NCBI GenBank assembly: GCA_030685235.1 | Contig: MU839085.1 | Location: forward strand, 496,001-560,000 | Direction: 5' to 3' | Source of the DNA: Copromyces sp. CBS 386.78 | Lineage: Eukaryota; Ascomycota; Sordariomycetes; Sordariales; Sordariaceae | Length of the DNA stretch: 64,000 nucleotides | In this document: one piece after another, positions 43,767 through 56,800 of the stretch | Layout: each line of letters begins with the position of its first letter | Position numbering within the stretch: position 1 is the stretch's first letter | The notes under the pieces: model-generated | The model's input: the letters and a program-made list of their open reading frames with translations, nothing else | What the model was told of the DNA's origin: nothing | Databases searched by the model: none | Position numbers and translations under genes: made by a program

Positions 43767-44519
43767 TTACTACCTATAGAAAGAAAGAAGTTAGAGCCTT
43801 TATACTAACCTAATAATTTCTTAATACCTTATTTATTACCCCGGGTATTTAAAGCCGGGTATATTAAGAGGATGGGTTAGAGAATTAAAAAATTTTTATT
43901 CGAATAAAAAGAATTTTCTAAATATATTCGTAATATATTGAATAATTAAAGTAGAACCCTAATATATAGAGTTTTAACTATACGTATAAAATTAATAAAT
44001 TTAATATACCTCTTTTATAAATTTACGGTATTATTTCTATATATACTACTTTTAATATTAAGTATTATTTATTAAGTAGTAAAAAAGAGGAATATTTTAC
44101 TTAAGTCTTTAAATAGCTAAATAAATTTATTATTAAGGAGAAGATCCCTTACCCGTTTATAATTATTATAAATTACAATAAAGTATATAAGAAAGCTATA
44201 AGGGCTGTCTTTAGTAATATATAATACTAGATTTATCTTTAGTACGTAATAAAAAACGTTGCCTTTAATACTAAGAAAAAGTAGGTGGGCTCGCTTGAGG
44301 GTACAGCGCTGGGGAACCGCGGTAATAATAGTAGCTATTTCAAAGACAATTATTTTATAGATATTAACCCCGCTAATAAAGATTACTCTATCCATTAGGT
44401 AGCCTCCTGTCTACTTAATAACGAAGATCGCGTTCAATATTTCGATAAAGGTATTAAGAACGCTCATCTCAAAAATGTAAATAATCTTATTAAGGGTTAC
44501 GGTAGCGGTAGAGGAGGGC
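43767..44519 (+). pseudogene. MULE transposase, catalytic part (RIP-mutated)
   Basis: Across the A insertion the same frame continues: TTYRKKEVRAFIL, then NYTYKINKFNIPLL, IYGIISIYTTFNIKYYLL, EEYFT, then NYNKVYKKAIRAVFSNI and VIKNVAF. These are the landmarks of the MULE domain: the first catalytic block (Asp now Asn), the E-E-x-F-x-W block, the second catalytic Asp block (also Asn now) and the C-x2-H region before IKNV. Stops within the frame are TAA/TAG only. The frame stays open to the insertion point of element C. Confidence 0.8.
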
Positions 44520-44711
44520 TGTTACAATGCCGACTAGAGAGGACTTAGAGAAGATGTAATATTGTACGAAGAGGAGAAGATTAGAAGAGAGTAGCGAAAA
44601 CTCTACTCCTAAACTATATATATAGACCGAGTGGAAATACGGCTAGAAAACTGCCGGGCTACAATACTAGAACGTTAAAGGTATAAGATTATACTATATA
44701 GTACCGTAATA
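44520..44711 (-). repeat. Left LTR of element C, 192 bp
   Basis: Starts TGTTACAATGCCGAC and ends GTACCGTAATA. Differences from the right LTR are transitions. Confidence 0.88.
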
Positions 44712-44865
44712 GTACCTCTAGCTTTAAAACGCAATTAACCTTAATTATAAATAAAATAAATATATTATATATCTTAAATTCCTAAATTATAGTCGCGTAG
44801 TGCCGTAGTCGCAGTACTAAACCCTAATACTAAGCTTTAATACTAAGTCCTAGTACGGCCCGTAC

Positions 44866-45174
44866 TATCACAGGGTTAGCCTTGTAATAGTTCAAAAGCA
44901 TACGGTTAGCAGCTATCGGAGCCAGGGATCAGGCTATAGCTCCGAGCATAGCATAAAGCTATTACGGCCTTTATAGAAGGCTACAATAGCCTCATTATCA
45001 CCATCGCTACATAAGTCGTACCAATTCTATAGCACTTATAAAATTACTATAGAGCTAATCTCCTAAACTAGCCTCTATAAAGACTAATCTAAGATTATAC
45101 CTTTAAACCTTTCCTCTTATTCCTTCGTACAATTACGTATATTCTTACTTACCTTATACCTTTATACTATAATG
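44866..45174 (+). repeat. Left LTR of element B, 309 bp
   Basis: Starts TATCACAGGGTTAGC. Shares ATACGGTTAG, CTATAGCACTTATAAAATTA and ACAATTACGTATATTCTTAC with the right LTR. Confidence 0.88.
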
Positions 45175-48100
45175 ATTAGTTATACTTTTAAACTATTATA
45201 TTTATACGTACATCTCTTTTTAACCCTTAGAATCGCGTAGCGAGAAGTTACGTAATCTAGAACTATACTAGGATCGCTTCGTAGGAATCGTAGACCCCGG
45301 TATATAGAATTGCCTTATTAAACTGTAGATTCGTTAGGATTGGACCCTAAAAATAATAATTTAGTTATTACGACTATACCCTTATATTGTAATAGTCCCC
45401 TTTAATTACGCCTTTATATTATAGTAGTCCCCTTTATATTATAAATTAATTTCTTCATAGAAGATAATAGTAATTACGACTATTATTTTAGTAATAATAA
45501 TAATAGTAGTAATAATATTTTATTACCGGATTATATTACTCTAAGCCTTTAAAAAACGGAATAAGGAATTAGTTTATTAATAAACGATTCCCCCGATTTA
45601 TTTAATTTTAAAGAACTTTTTAATGTTCTTACTGAAAACTTAATTCCTAATATTAAAGTTTATTGAATAACCCTTCTTTAATTTATTAATATTATTTATA
45701 GTATTTAGGATTTTATAAATAACTTTACGGAAGATATTCGGCTACGTTTAATTTTTTGGAATTATAAAGTTTTTATTAGAACTATCGTCTAATAACCAAC
45801 CTTCAAATCTATTATTAAATTATTAGGAAGGGCCTTTATAATAGTTATTACGAATTATAATATTATAATAGAATAATAAAACGTAATATGATATATAGTT
45901 ATAACTCTATAATAACGGATTATAACTATATTTACTATAGCCCCTTTTAATATATTAAAAACTTCTAACGCCTTCGAAGAGGCTACGATAGCTATTTCCT
46001 AGCCCTTTAAATATATTATTGAAAACCCCCCAATTTTTACTAGGGAAAATAAAGATAATATTAAATATTATAATACTTTCTAATTATAATAGAATTAAAT
46101 TAGGATTATATAAGAGTTCGACCCCTTTTATTTCCTTATAAAATAAGTTAAAATTATATATACGATATTTTAATTGGGATTAGACCTACGTTCGGTATTA
46201 AACGACGGTTTAAAGAAATTTATAAAATTCTTTAAAGAATTTAGGAAGTGGCTATAAACGACCGGCGAAACTTTCTTTATATACTTTATAAATTAATATA
46301 ATAATATTAATATTAAATTAAATATTAATAAACGCTTTATTAATTTTTACTAAAGTAGTACTCTTTTTCCGCATTTTGAAATCGAATTTATTAAATTTAT
46401 AAATAAATATAGGCTTAATAACATAATAAAAGTTTATTACTTTTATAATAAATTTAATAAATAGCTTCGAAGTATTTTAATCTTTTAAAATTTCCTTAAG
46501 GATAATAATTATATTATATAGTTAAAGTTCGTAAAGAAGGTTAGCCGGAAATTAAAGGACGCCGACTATTATAATAAAATAATTATAGGTATTTTTAAAG
46601 ATTTAAATTCCTTTTTTAGGAACGCTACAACGGCTCTTTCTATTACGGCTGATAAACCTATAAATTAAAGAAGAAATTAAATAGATTTTAATTTTATAAA
46701 TTTTTTTATTATATTCGACCCTAAGGTTTTTAAAGAACGAAGGGAGAAGGGCCTTTATTATTATTATAATTAATAAAATTATATTACTCGTAATTATTTT
46801 AAATCTATTAATTAGGGCGGTAAATTTCGTACTAATAGTAAATTAATTAGTAAAAAGAAAAAGGGTAGGGGTAAATATAGTAATAGTAATACTAGGTAGG
46901 AACTTACGGAGGTCCGTTCGGTAGGAGCTACTAATATAATTATAACCCCCGCGATTAAATCGGCCGTAAGCAGTAAATATTATAACGAACCGGAAAATAT
47001 TTAGCTTTTACGCTTAATTATATATAGAGGCCGAATTAGGTAATTATATTATAGAAATAACGGGATTTTTTAATAAATTTAGAAAAAATATAAATTTAAT
47101 TGCTAAATAATATTATTCTAAATTTAATTTTATTATTTACGTACGTAATCACTAGTATACGTAAAGATTATTATATTTCTTTTATTAATAATAAATATTC
47201 TGCGTTTACGTTTATTAATTATTCTTTTATTACGAAATATAATTTTCCCTATTTCTGCCTTCTTCGTCTTAAAAAATTCGTATTTATAAATAGAAATATT
47301 AAAGGTATAATTAACGAAGGAGTAATAGGAAAGCTACGGATAGGTTACTATAAAGAAGTTGTTACCTTTTTAATTTACGACTTTTCTAATAAATACTTAA
47401 TTATTCTAAGGTTCCTTTAAATAAAATTCTATAAATTATATATCGATTATAAGAAAGGCGGTATATATTTTAGCTACCTGGGTTATAGGGATTGCTATTT
47501 ACTAATAAGGCTCCTTAATAATTAAATAGAAATATTCCGAACCTTCTTTAACTCTATTTCTATTATAATTGCCTGCGCCTATAAGAAAATATTTCTTTAA
47601 AATAATTTTAAATTCCTTTTTTCTCCTCCTTATATCCTTAAGGATTATTTCCGTAAAGAAGCGGCCTAATACAAGGAAATTGAAGACTAGTTTATTAAGG
47701 CTCCTTAATTTAAAAACGAAGGATTTAAAGAATAGACTTCTAATTTTCCTGCTAGGGTACTATTAACGGCTCTATTATAAGCTTTTATCGTATACCGTAT
47801 AGGCGTAAAGGTATAGGGTATTATAAGTATTACCGCCGTCTTAGTATTAATTAAGCGGGATATACTATACGAACTATATATTAAATTTAATAGGAAATAT
47901 ATATTAGTAAGTATATACCGTACTAATATTTGGATAAATAAATATATTGAAGACGGTATAAACTTTATTAATATTAAGGAATTTAACGCTATTACCTTTA
48001 ATTTTATTTACGAAAAAGACTAATTCCAATTATATATTATTAATTATATTTAATTAGAGAGGCTAATTACCGTTTTAAAGTTCTGGGAAATAAATTTTAC

Positions 48101-51100
48101 ATACGAAATTGCGGAAAATATTATTAAAGGGCGAGGGGAGAAGTATAAGGACGATTTTCTACGTTCCCTTTATTTTTTTATTAATAATATAGTTAGTAAG
48201 TACGGATTTAAAATAGAAAAGGAGGCGGTAATAATTATTACATTTATCGCTTTAATAAGGGATTTAGTTAAAAATATATTATTTTATAAAGAAATTATCT
48301 ATTATATTTACTTAATAAAAGTAATAGAGGAAGACGTTTAAAAGTTTTTTAATAAAATAAATAAATTTTAAAAGACTAAGCAAGAAATAAAAAAGATATT
48401 AATAAATTATTATTAATTATATATCGACGCTTTTCTTCCTATATTAACCGATAAAATACCCCCGTACTATTTATATAATTATAAAATCGAATTTAGACTA
48501 AGAGAGTAACTACTATACGCTAAGCTTAGACCGATATTATTTATTAAAGCTACTATTATTAAAAAGTAGATTAACGAGAATTTTAAAAAGAAGTTTATTT
48601 ATCCTTCCTAATCCGCCGCTACTTTACTTATTCTATTAGTATAGAAACCGGGCGGGGGAGTCTGTATTTATATTAATTACTGTAGTATTAATAATATTAT
48701 TTTAAAAATATAGTATCCAATTCTATTAATTAAGGAAACCCTTAATACTATTTATAAAACGAAGATCTTTATTAAGTTTAATATTATTAATATATTTAAT
48801 AAAATACGGGTAAAGGAGGGCTACGAATAGTTTATTACGTTTATTACCCGCTTTAGGCTTTTCGAATTTTTAATATACCTATTTAATTTATAAGGGGTAT
48901 TAGGGACGTTTTAGAATTATATTAATAATATCCTATATAATATTTTTAATATATATGCTATTACTTACTTTAATAATATTTTCGTTTATTCGGAGAATAA
49001 AGAGGACTATATAGGGTATATTAATAAAGTCCTACGGAAGATAATAGATGTAGGCTTATAAATTAATATCGATAAGTGCGATTTCTATATAAAACGGATT
49101 AAATATTTAGGGTTTATTATTACCCTTAGAAGTATCGAAATAAACTTAGAGAAAGTAATAGTAATTATTTTGTAAGAGGCCTTAAATATTAAGAGGGCGC
49201 TATAGCGTTTCTTAGGATTTATTAATTTCTATTAGCGTTTTATTAAATACTTTTCTATCCTAGCGGGACTATTATACGAATTAACTAAAAAGACTATTAA
49301 AAATTAAAAATAAGAAGATTAGCACTAACGTTCTTTCGATACATTTAAACGAATTTTTATTAACGGACTAATATTATATATTTATAATTAATCTAAATAA
49401 ATAATTATAGAGACGGATATTTTAAATTAGGCTTACGGTAATATTCTCTCTCAATATAATAAGGACGGGGTATTATAGCTAATAATTTATTTTAATTAAT
49501 AATATTCGTTAACGGAATATAATTACAATATTTATAATAAAAAGTTATTTACTATTATTAAAGTACTAAAGGAGTAAAAATTAAAATTAGAAGGAGTATA
49601 ATAGCTATTCGAAATTTTAATAAATTATAAAAGATTAAAATCGTTTACAATTAATAAATAATTAATATTATAATATATAAAATAATTATAGTTTCTCTCC
49701 TACTTTAATTTCATTATCCGGTACTAACCGGGCTCGTTATAAATCCGCCCTAATATATTAAACTATAAACCGAAAGATATCCCGAAATATAAAGGCGATA
49801 AACGCTTTTTAGCAAGGAATAAGGTTTTATTAAAGAAGGATATTTTCGTTAATAATTCCTATATTTTAAAAGATAAGGGGGATCCGGAAGTTTTCGTCAG
49901 GATAATTTACTTTTATAATTTAGAAATTATAGACGAAATATCGGTAAATAATTTAATAATAGAGACTTATAAGAAATTAATCCTTTTTTAAAATATATTC
50001 GCCTATTTAACGGATTTAATAAGGAGAATGTAATTAAAGGAGGTTAAAGGGAATTTTAAAAAAAATTTATTTATAAAATACTGTGCTATATAAGGCCGGA
50101 TTTATTATTACGGTTCGGTTTTCTTTAACCTTAGAGACGTTAAAATTTACTATTAGTTAATCCGCTATACTTATAATATATTAGGAGTAGGGTATTTAGG
50201 GAAGGAGAAGATTTATAGCCTTCTCCTTCAATTTTTCTTTTAGCCGGGGATATATAATATAATAAAGACCTATTATAAAATTTACTTAACGGATATAAAG
50301 ATAAAGCCGTTATAGTACGCGCTATACGGGTTTTTAAAACGTTTACTAATACTTTTCGCTCTATAGTAAGATATTTCTATTAATTATATTATATTATTAA
50401 CGCCTTACGAATACTATAGATAAGTATTTTAATATATTGTAGTAATTATTAATAAATTAATAAAAATATAGTATTTTATCCCTACGGTAGGGCTAACTGT
50501 AAAAGAATTAGCGGACTACTTTATAAAGTAGGTTTATAATATTTATAATTTACTTAATATTATTATATTTAATCGAAGTTCTTAATTTATTTTGTAGTTT
50601 TAAAGAACGTTATTAATAAGGCTAGAAATTAACTTTATACCCTCTTCCGCTTTTTACCTAGCTACGAACGGGTAGACGGAATATATTAATATGGAAATAG
50701 AAAGATACTTACGAATTTTTATTAATTAAATATAAGACGATTAAGTCGATTAATTATTAATAGTAGAATTTACCGCTAATAATTTAATTTTAAAGACGAC
50801 GGGAATCTTACTATTTTTTATTAATTATAAATTCTATCTTCGAATAGGGGTTGAGCTTGCTACGCCGTACCCTTTAAAAATATTAAAGACTTAATAAAAT
50901 AAATATTTTAAAACTATTAAAATTGCTAACTAATTTAAAATAATCTTAGATTACGTAACGATTAAAATAAAGGAAGTATAGAAATAATATGAAAATAATA
51001 TTAATAAAAAGAAATTAAACGCCCTATAATATAAAATCGGGGATAAAATCTTATTGAATACGGAGAATTTCGAAACTGGAAGACTATACGTTAAACTAAT

Positions 51101-51732
51101 TCTATTCCGGGAAGGGCTATTCGAAATTTTAAAAGTTAGTAGCTATATAATTATTCTTCGACTCCTAATTAATATAAAGTATAGTTCTATATTTTACGTT
51201 AATAAAATAAAGCTTTAGGAAGGATATATTAAAGGGGACGTAAAAGTAAATTAGAGGAGGATTATAAAGCGGATAAATAACGGGAAAGACTTTATCGAAT
51301 AAAATTTTAATAGTATAAGCAATTGTAGACGGAACCTAGAGAATAGACGATAGGAATATTATATCCTATAAGCACCGCTATATATACTAAATTAATAGAA
51401 ACGGACTAATATTACAATATACCTGGAAGCGGTGCGGAAATTCTACGAAAGCTATTTAAACGAGCTAGCGCTATTAGATTAGATCGTTATAGAAAAATGG
51501 CGTAAAATAGTAATGGGCCGGTAATTAAAAGCGGATTAACTATTATTAACGGAGGTAGGAGCGGATTAATTAGTATTAATAGGAAATACGAGGTATAGAA
51601 AATTAAAGAGGTCGCTACATAGAGTAGCGGCGGTTATAAAGGCTTTTATAAAGTAGATTAAACAATTAATAGGCATTTTAATCGTTTTATATATTGTTAA
51701 TTAATTATATAATTTCTTTTAGTCCCGGGTAA
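45175..51732 (+). pseudogene. gag-pol remains of element B with chromodomain-like C-terminus
   Basis: All on the plus strand. Gag runs from about 45,500, with a mutated Cys/His zinc knuckle near 46,760-46,800 (YYYYN then NYITRNYFK). A retropepsin-like segment lies at 47,150-47,420, open for 106 codons (FINNKYSAFTFINYSFITKY). Reverse transcriptase reads TYFNNIFVYSENKEDYI at about 48,965-49,015 and KYLGFII after it. Integrase spans about 50,150-50,850 (GVGYLGKEKIYSLLQ, then FIPTVGLTVKELADYFI, RSSQFIL, SSAFYLATNG). A chromodomain-like stretch (EYYILYKHRYIY, then QYTWKRCGNSTKAI) lies at about 51,340-51,460. Active-site Asp residues are changed to Asn and stops are TAA/TAG, so it cannot be active. 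Confidence 0.85.
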
Positions 51733-52041
51733 TATTATAAGGTTAGTTTTATAATAGTTTAGAAATATACGGTTAGTAATTATCGGAGCTAGGGATTAGG
51801 CTGTAGCTCCGAATATAATATAAGGCTATTACAGCCTTTATAGAAGGCTACGATAGCCTTATTATTACTATCGCTACATAGGTCGTACTAGCTCTATAGC
51901 ACTTATAAAATTACTATAGAGCTAATCTCCCAGACTGGCCTCTATAAAGACTAGTCTGGGATCGTACCCTTGAACCTTTCCTCTTACTCCTTCGTACAAT
52001 TACGTATATTCTTACCTACCTTGTGCCTTTGCACCGTGATA
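51733..52041 (+). repeat. Right LTR of element B, 309 bp
   Basis: Starts TATTATAAGGTTAG and ends CACCGTGATA directly before the CGTAC duplication; the same length as the left copy. Confidence 0.88.
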
Positions 52042-52369
52042 CGTACGTTGCCTATTGCGGTAGTAGCCGTAGCGATATAATAATTAGTAAAACGGCGCCG
52101 CGTTAATCCCGATTCGGAAATAGTAATATAGGGACTGTACCCTACGTATTCCTCCTACTTCCTCCTTTACGCCTTCCCTCTCTCGTTCCTTCCTTCCTTC
52201 CCTTAATAATAATAACCTTACCTATTATTTAATCTTTAACTAGCGTAATATTAATAATCCTTTCCCGTTTCTCTTACGTATTGGGAGTATTCCTTCGTCG
52301 TTACTCTAATCCTAATAATTTAAATAATTTTTTTGTATAAAACGCCGCCGAAATACCTTATACTTATAC

Positions 52370-53470
52370 TAATATTAATAAAAAAGTTTAAATAACTCTT
52401 ATAAAGGGTTTTAAATATATATTTTATATCTATTATAATACGAAGTATATTATTTTAGATAGTAGTATTATAGTTTAGATCCGTTATTTTATACCTTTGG
52501 GCAAGAAGAAGAAATATATAAAATATTATAAATTAAAAAACAATTACGAGGATATAAATTATTAATAAGAAATTTCCTAAATTTACTTAGTGCTTTACTA
52601 ATGTAATTAGGCTATTATATTTATAATCGGTAATATTATTAATACCGAAACCTTAATTATTTAAGCTTTGACTTTTTAGGAGAGGGAAGAGGATAAGTAT
52701 TTATAGGCGGAAGAGATTCGGGCGTTTATTACTACCGAAACGAAGAAATTCTTCGAAAACTTCGCTATTGTAGAGGAAAATGTCCGAAGTGACCGTAATT
52801 TTATTAGGGTTAAAAAAGTTATTAAAACTATTATAAATTATAGCGTTCTTACTATATAATTATATTAATATTAAGCCGAAATATTAACGTTTATTTAATA
52901 TACTAATATTAATAAAGTAGTTAATATTCGCTATATTATATTAATTACTACTAGTAGGCAACGTCCTATATATAATATTACGCCGGATTTGCGCCATTAT
53001 TAGGCTAAAGATACTATACCCCATTTAATACCCGGAAATAGTAAGTATAAGAATTAATATTTAGCTAAATTCTACTTCTATTCTACTATTGAAATTAAAA
53101 TATTTCGTCTCTTTAGTATTACCGAAAGTACTATTCCCGAATAAGTAGAGCGTAATATTATATAGACTATATTTAATTATTCCTATTATATTAAAGCCTA
53201 ACTATTTCGTCCTACTTATAATATTTAATATATATCGGTTTAGGAATAGTAGTAGATTGGAGGTAATTATAGGGGTATTAATAAGTATAGTTAGGGAAAT
53301 ATAATTATAATACTAAAATAGTAGAATTAAAAAAGCGGTAAAGGCGTAATAATTCGCTATTAAATATACTAATAAAAGGTCCCCTAATTATAAGAATTAT
53401 AAAGGCCGTAAATAAAAACCGTAAAGAAAAATTATAAAATAGTTATTAAATCCTAAAAATTAAATTTGAT
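52370..53470 (+). pseudogene. Antisense reading frame in element C (about 365 codons, RIP-mutated)
   Basis: One plus-strand frame stays coherent for about 1.1 kb, broken only by TAA/TAG, while pol of the same element is on the minus strand. It reads, among others, KKKKYIKYYKLKNNYEDINY, EEIRAFITTETKKFFENFAI and RSDRNFIRVKKVIKTI, then a Gln-rich basic end. I do not recognise a domain. It lies tail-to-tail with pol, next to the 3' LTR. It may be an extra ORF of the element, a captured gene, or the remains of a further nested insertion whose ends I could not find. Confidence 0.5.
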
Positions 53471-53899
53471 TGTTACGAACGTTTAAGGTAGCGTTATCTT
53501 TTACTACGTATATTTTGTTAATTATGTTCGTTAGGTATTACTAGGCCGAATTAATACCGGTAGCTAGCCGTACGCTCTGGCGGGTAGGTTATTGTACTAT
53601 ATATTATACCGTTCGGGATTATCCTAATTAGGTTCCGAATATTATATTTCTATAATATTCTTATATTAGCGAAGTTTAGTCCTTATAAAGTTGGGGGCCT
53701 AATTTTTCTAAGTTTTTAGCGTAAAAGTCTTCGATGTTATTAATATTCTTTTAAAATTTTTTAGTAGGGCGCTAATTAGGATAGTAAGGTTTCGGCTATT
53801 TAATTTTATATTAAAATTAGCCGTTTATATCCTATTTCGAATTTAAAATATATTTAAAATATTATTCTTCTTTATTTAGGTTTGTAAATAAAGTAATTA

Positions 53900-56800
53900 C
53901 GTTGTGGGTTCGCTAATTAAAATTATTATTAATAATATCCTAATTTAAAAGTTCCTTTTAATATAGGCGGATAAGGGATATATAAAAAACGGGGAAAATT
54001 TTATACGAAGTATTTATTATAATGGCTACGGTATAGCAATAAATTCTTTTAATAACGAAGGGGCTAATTTATTTATCCGAGAATTTAAAAATTAATTTAC
54101 TTTAATTCTAATATTTAATATTAATTTAAACTTTATCGCCGATAATATAGTAAGGCGCGTCCGACCTATAAACGTCGGCGTATTACTAATAACGTTCCTA
54201 GGCCTCCTTTATAAAAAGGCGAACTTTGGTAGTAATTTAATCGATCCGTTCTTTAATATTTTATACGTCGAATAACTCCTAATATTATATTAATAATATA
54301 GGGCCGTTCCGTTAGGGAAGAGGTTCGGTACTTATCTTAAGGTATTACCCGTAATTAATAAAAAACGGGGATAAATTAGTAATTTCGGAAATATAATTAT
54401 TAATAGCGAATTTAATAAAGGGAAGCTAACGTAGTTAATTATTCTAATAGAAAGAATAGAAGGCCTAGAAGTACTATTTAATATAAGCGTTAATAATTTT
54501 AGTTTAGTTATTAATTTTAGAATGGGCGGAGGAGGAAAGCTTTTATTTAATCCTAAAGAAATAGTAAAATTCCTATTAGAAAGCGGTAACGAATTAAGAA
54601 CTTCGGTTAGAAATAATAGAATCTAACGTATTATAAAGACGGTAGACCTCCTAAAGGAAAATTACGGCCGTTTCCCGTATAATTAAACTATAAACGCCGA
54701 TATAATAATATATCTTTATTAATTTATTAATAATAATTATAAAATAAATATAAATATAGTTATTTAATTTAATTTTAGGGAAGGGACTAATAAAGTCTAC
54801 GGAAATATTGGACTAATTACGGAATAGTATTAATAAAGGTTTAAATAGGCCGGGGGGCGCTAACCGGGAATTTTTTATTTAAATATAAAAATAATAAATT
54901 TAAATAAAGGTTATAACGTTTCAGAAGAAGTTAAATTAATAGTAAAACTATTTTATTAAATTGTAAGTTTTAAATCGTCCTAAATAGCTATTTAAAGTAA
55001 AATTGTAAATACATTATAAAATTTATAACTTAAATTCAGAATAAGGAGGGATAAAAATTCTATTATTAATAAGGATCCGGCCGTTAATTACCCTATAATT
55101 AATTATAATAATATTAATAACCTTCTTTAAACGCTTTTATAATTAAAATTTTAAAGAGCGGCTACGGCTATAATCAATTCCGGCGAAGCGAAGTAGGTAG
55201 CGTCGATATAATTATTAATAGGTAATTTAGCGTCGAAAATAAAGAATTTCGCCGGCGTTTCGTTAATAATATTAAATTTTTCGATTTAATTCTCTTTAAA
55301 TAAGAAAGTACGTATTTAATTAATAACTTAGTCGTTACCTAAATTACATTTATCCGCTAAGGCGCTACTAGGGAAGCGAAAGAGCGTATTAGGGACGGCG
55401 GTATATATTCCTAGGCGGTAGATAATTTAAAACCTAAAATTATTAAAGAATTCCAATTATTAAACTTATTATTAATTTAAAAGCTTTATAAATATAAAGT
55501 ATTATAGGCTCTTATAATTAATAATGATTTTAACCGATTCTTTTATATTTTAGAATTTTAAATACTATTCTTCGAATACTTTTACAATAATAAATAGCTC
55601 TTTATTATAAATTTCGTAATTATATTCGGCTAGGGAATATTTAGACGAAAAGAAAGTAATAAGGTAATATTTCTTTTTTTTATTAATTTAAAAGAGGACG
55701 CCGTTCGAAGTTTAGTCCGAAGTATTTATTTCGATAATAGTTTTATAATTAAGGTTATAATAGGCAAAAATTAGGGTAGAAGTAAAAGCGACTTTAAATT
55801 TTTTAAACGCCGTCGCTATAGCCGCTAGTATAGGGGAAATCTATTTATCTTTAAATATAAACGCTATTAAAAGTTGTATAATTTTAGAAAATCCTTTAAT
55901 AAATTAGTAGTAAAAATTAGCGAATTCGATAAAGTATTAAAAATCTTTAAATATTTCGGAGGTACTTTAGCCGAATATTATATTAACCTTTTCGGGGTTT
56001 ATATATAGGCTGCCCCGGAAGATAATTAAGCCTAAATATTTAGTCTCGTATTTATAGAATTTATATTTACGAATATTAATAATAAAGCCCGCTTTCTAAA
56101 AGCGCGAAACGACGTTTTCGAAGTAGCGTTTATATACCGTTTTAATTTTGCTATAAATAAATATATTGTTTAAATAAGCTATAATATATTTATTTAAAAT
56201 ATTGAATAAAATATAATTAATATAATATTAAAAGGAAGCCGGGGCGCCCGTTATTCTAAAATTAGTAATAAAATATTTAAATAGACCGAATTTAATAATA
56301 AAAGCCGTTTTCTATTCGTTACCAGAGGTAATATATAACCGGTTAAAGGTAATAGTAATATTGAATTTACTAAATTACTTCGTTTTATAAAAGGCATTAA
56401 TAATTTTGCGGATAAAGGGGATAAAGTATTTATTTTTAATAATAGTATTATTAAACCTTCGGTAATTAATATAAATACGAACGCTATTACTTAACTTTTT
56501 AACGAAGAATATGGGAACGGTAGCTAACGAAGAATTAAAACTGATAAAGTCCGCCGTTAAATAATCGTTTAAATATTTATAAATTATATAGAATTCTTCT
56601 TAGGATATAGGGCGTAATTAATAATATAATAGGGTTTAACCGGGGATAAAATTAATTTTATAATTGAAGGAGCGGTAAAGTAATATTATTTTAATTGTAT
56701 TAAAGTCGAAAACTTTTTAAAAGTATTAAAAATAATTGGAGAAGGCTATAAAATTTTTTTAGCGAATTAGTAGTAATTTACTATTAATATATTTCTAAAT

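Larger units (their letters stand above)
44866..52041 (+). mobile_element. LTR retrotransposon B (chromovirus-like Ty3/gypsy), 7,176 bp, nested in C
   Basis: LTRs of 309 bp each with ends of the TGTCAC...GTGACA type (now TATCAC...GTGATA), flanked by the 5-bp duplication CGTAC (44,861-44,865 and 52,042-52,046). It is inserted about 150 bp inside the left LTR of C. The plus strand encodes gag, protease, reverse transcriptase, integrase and a chromodomain-like end. Confidence 0.9.

Noticed and set aside
44117..44395. Minus-strand frame of 92 codons
   Set aside because: It is antisense to the MULE transposase relic and arises from AT-rich sequence.
44866..45174. LTR of element B starting at TGTAATAG instead
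   Set aside because: That start gives no matching duplication. Starting at TATCAC gives equal 309-bp LTRs and a perfect CGTAC duplication.
47569..47766. Separate 65-codon gene inside element B
   Set aside because: It lies in the pol region of element B and is a short open stretch in RIPed DNA, not an independent gene.
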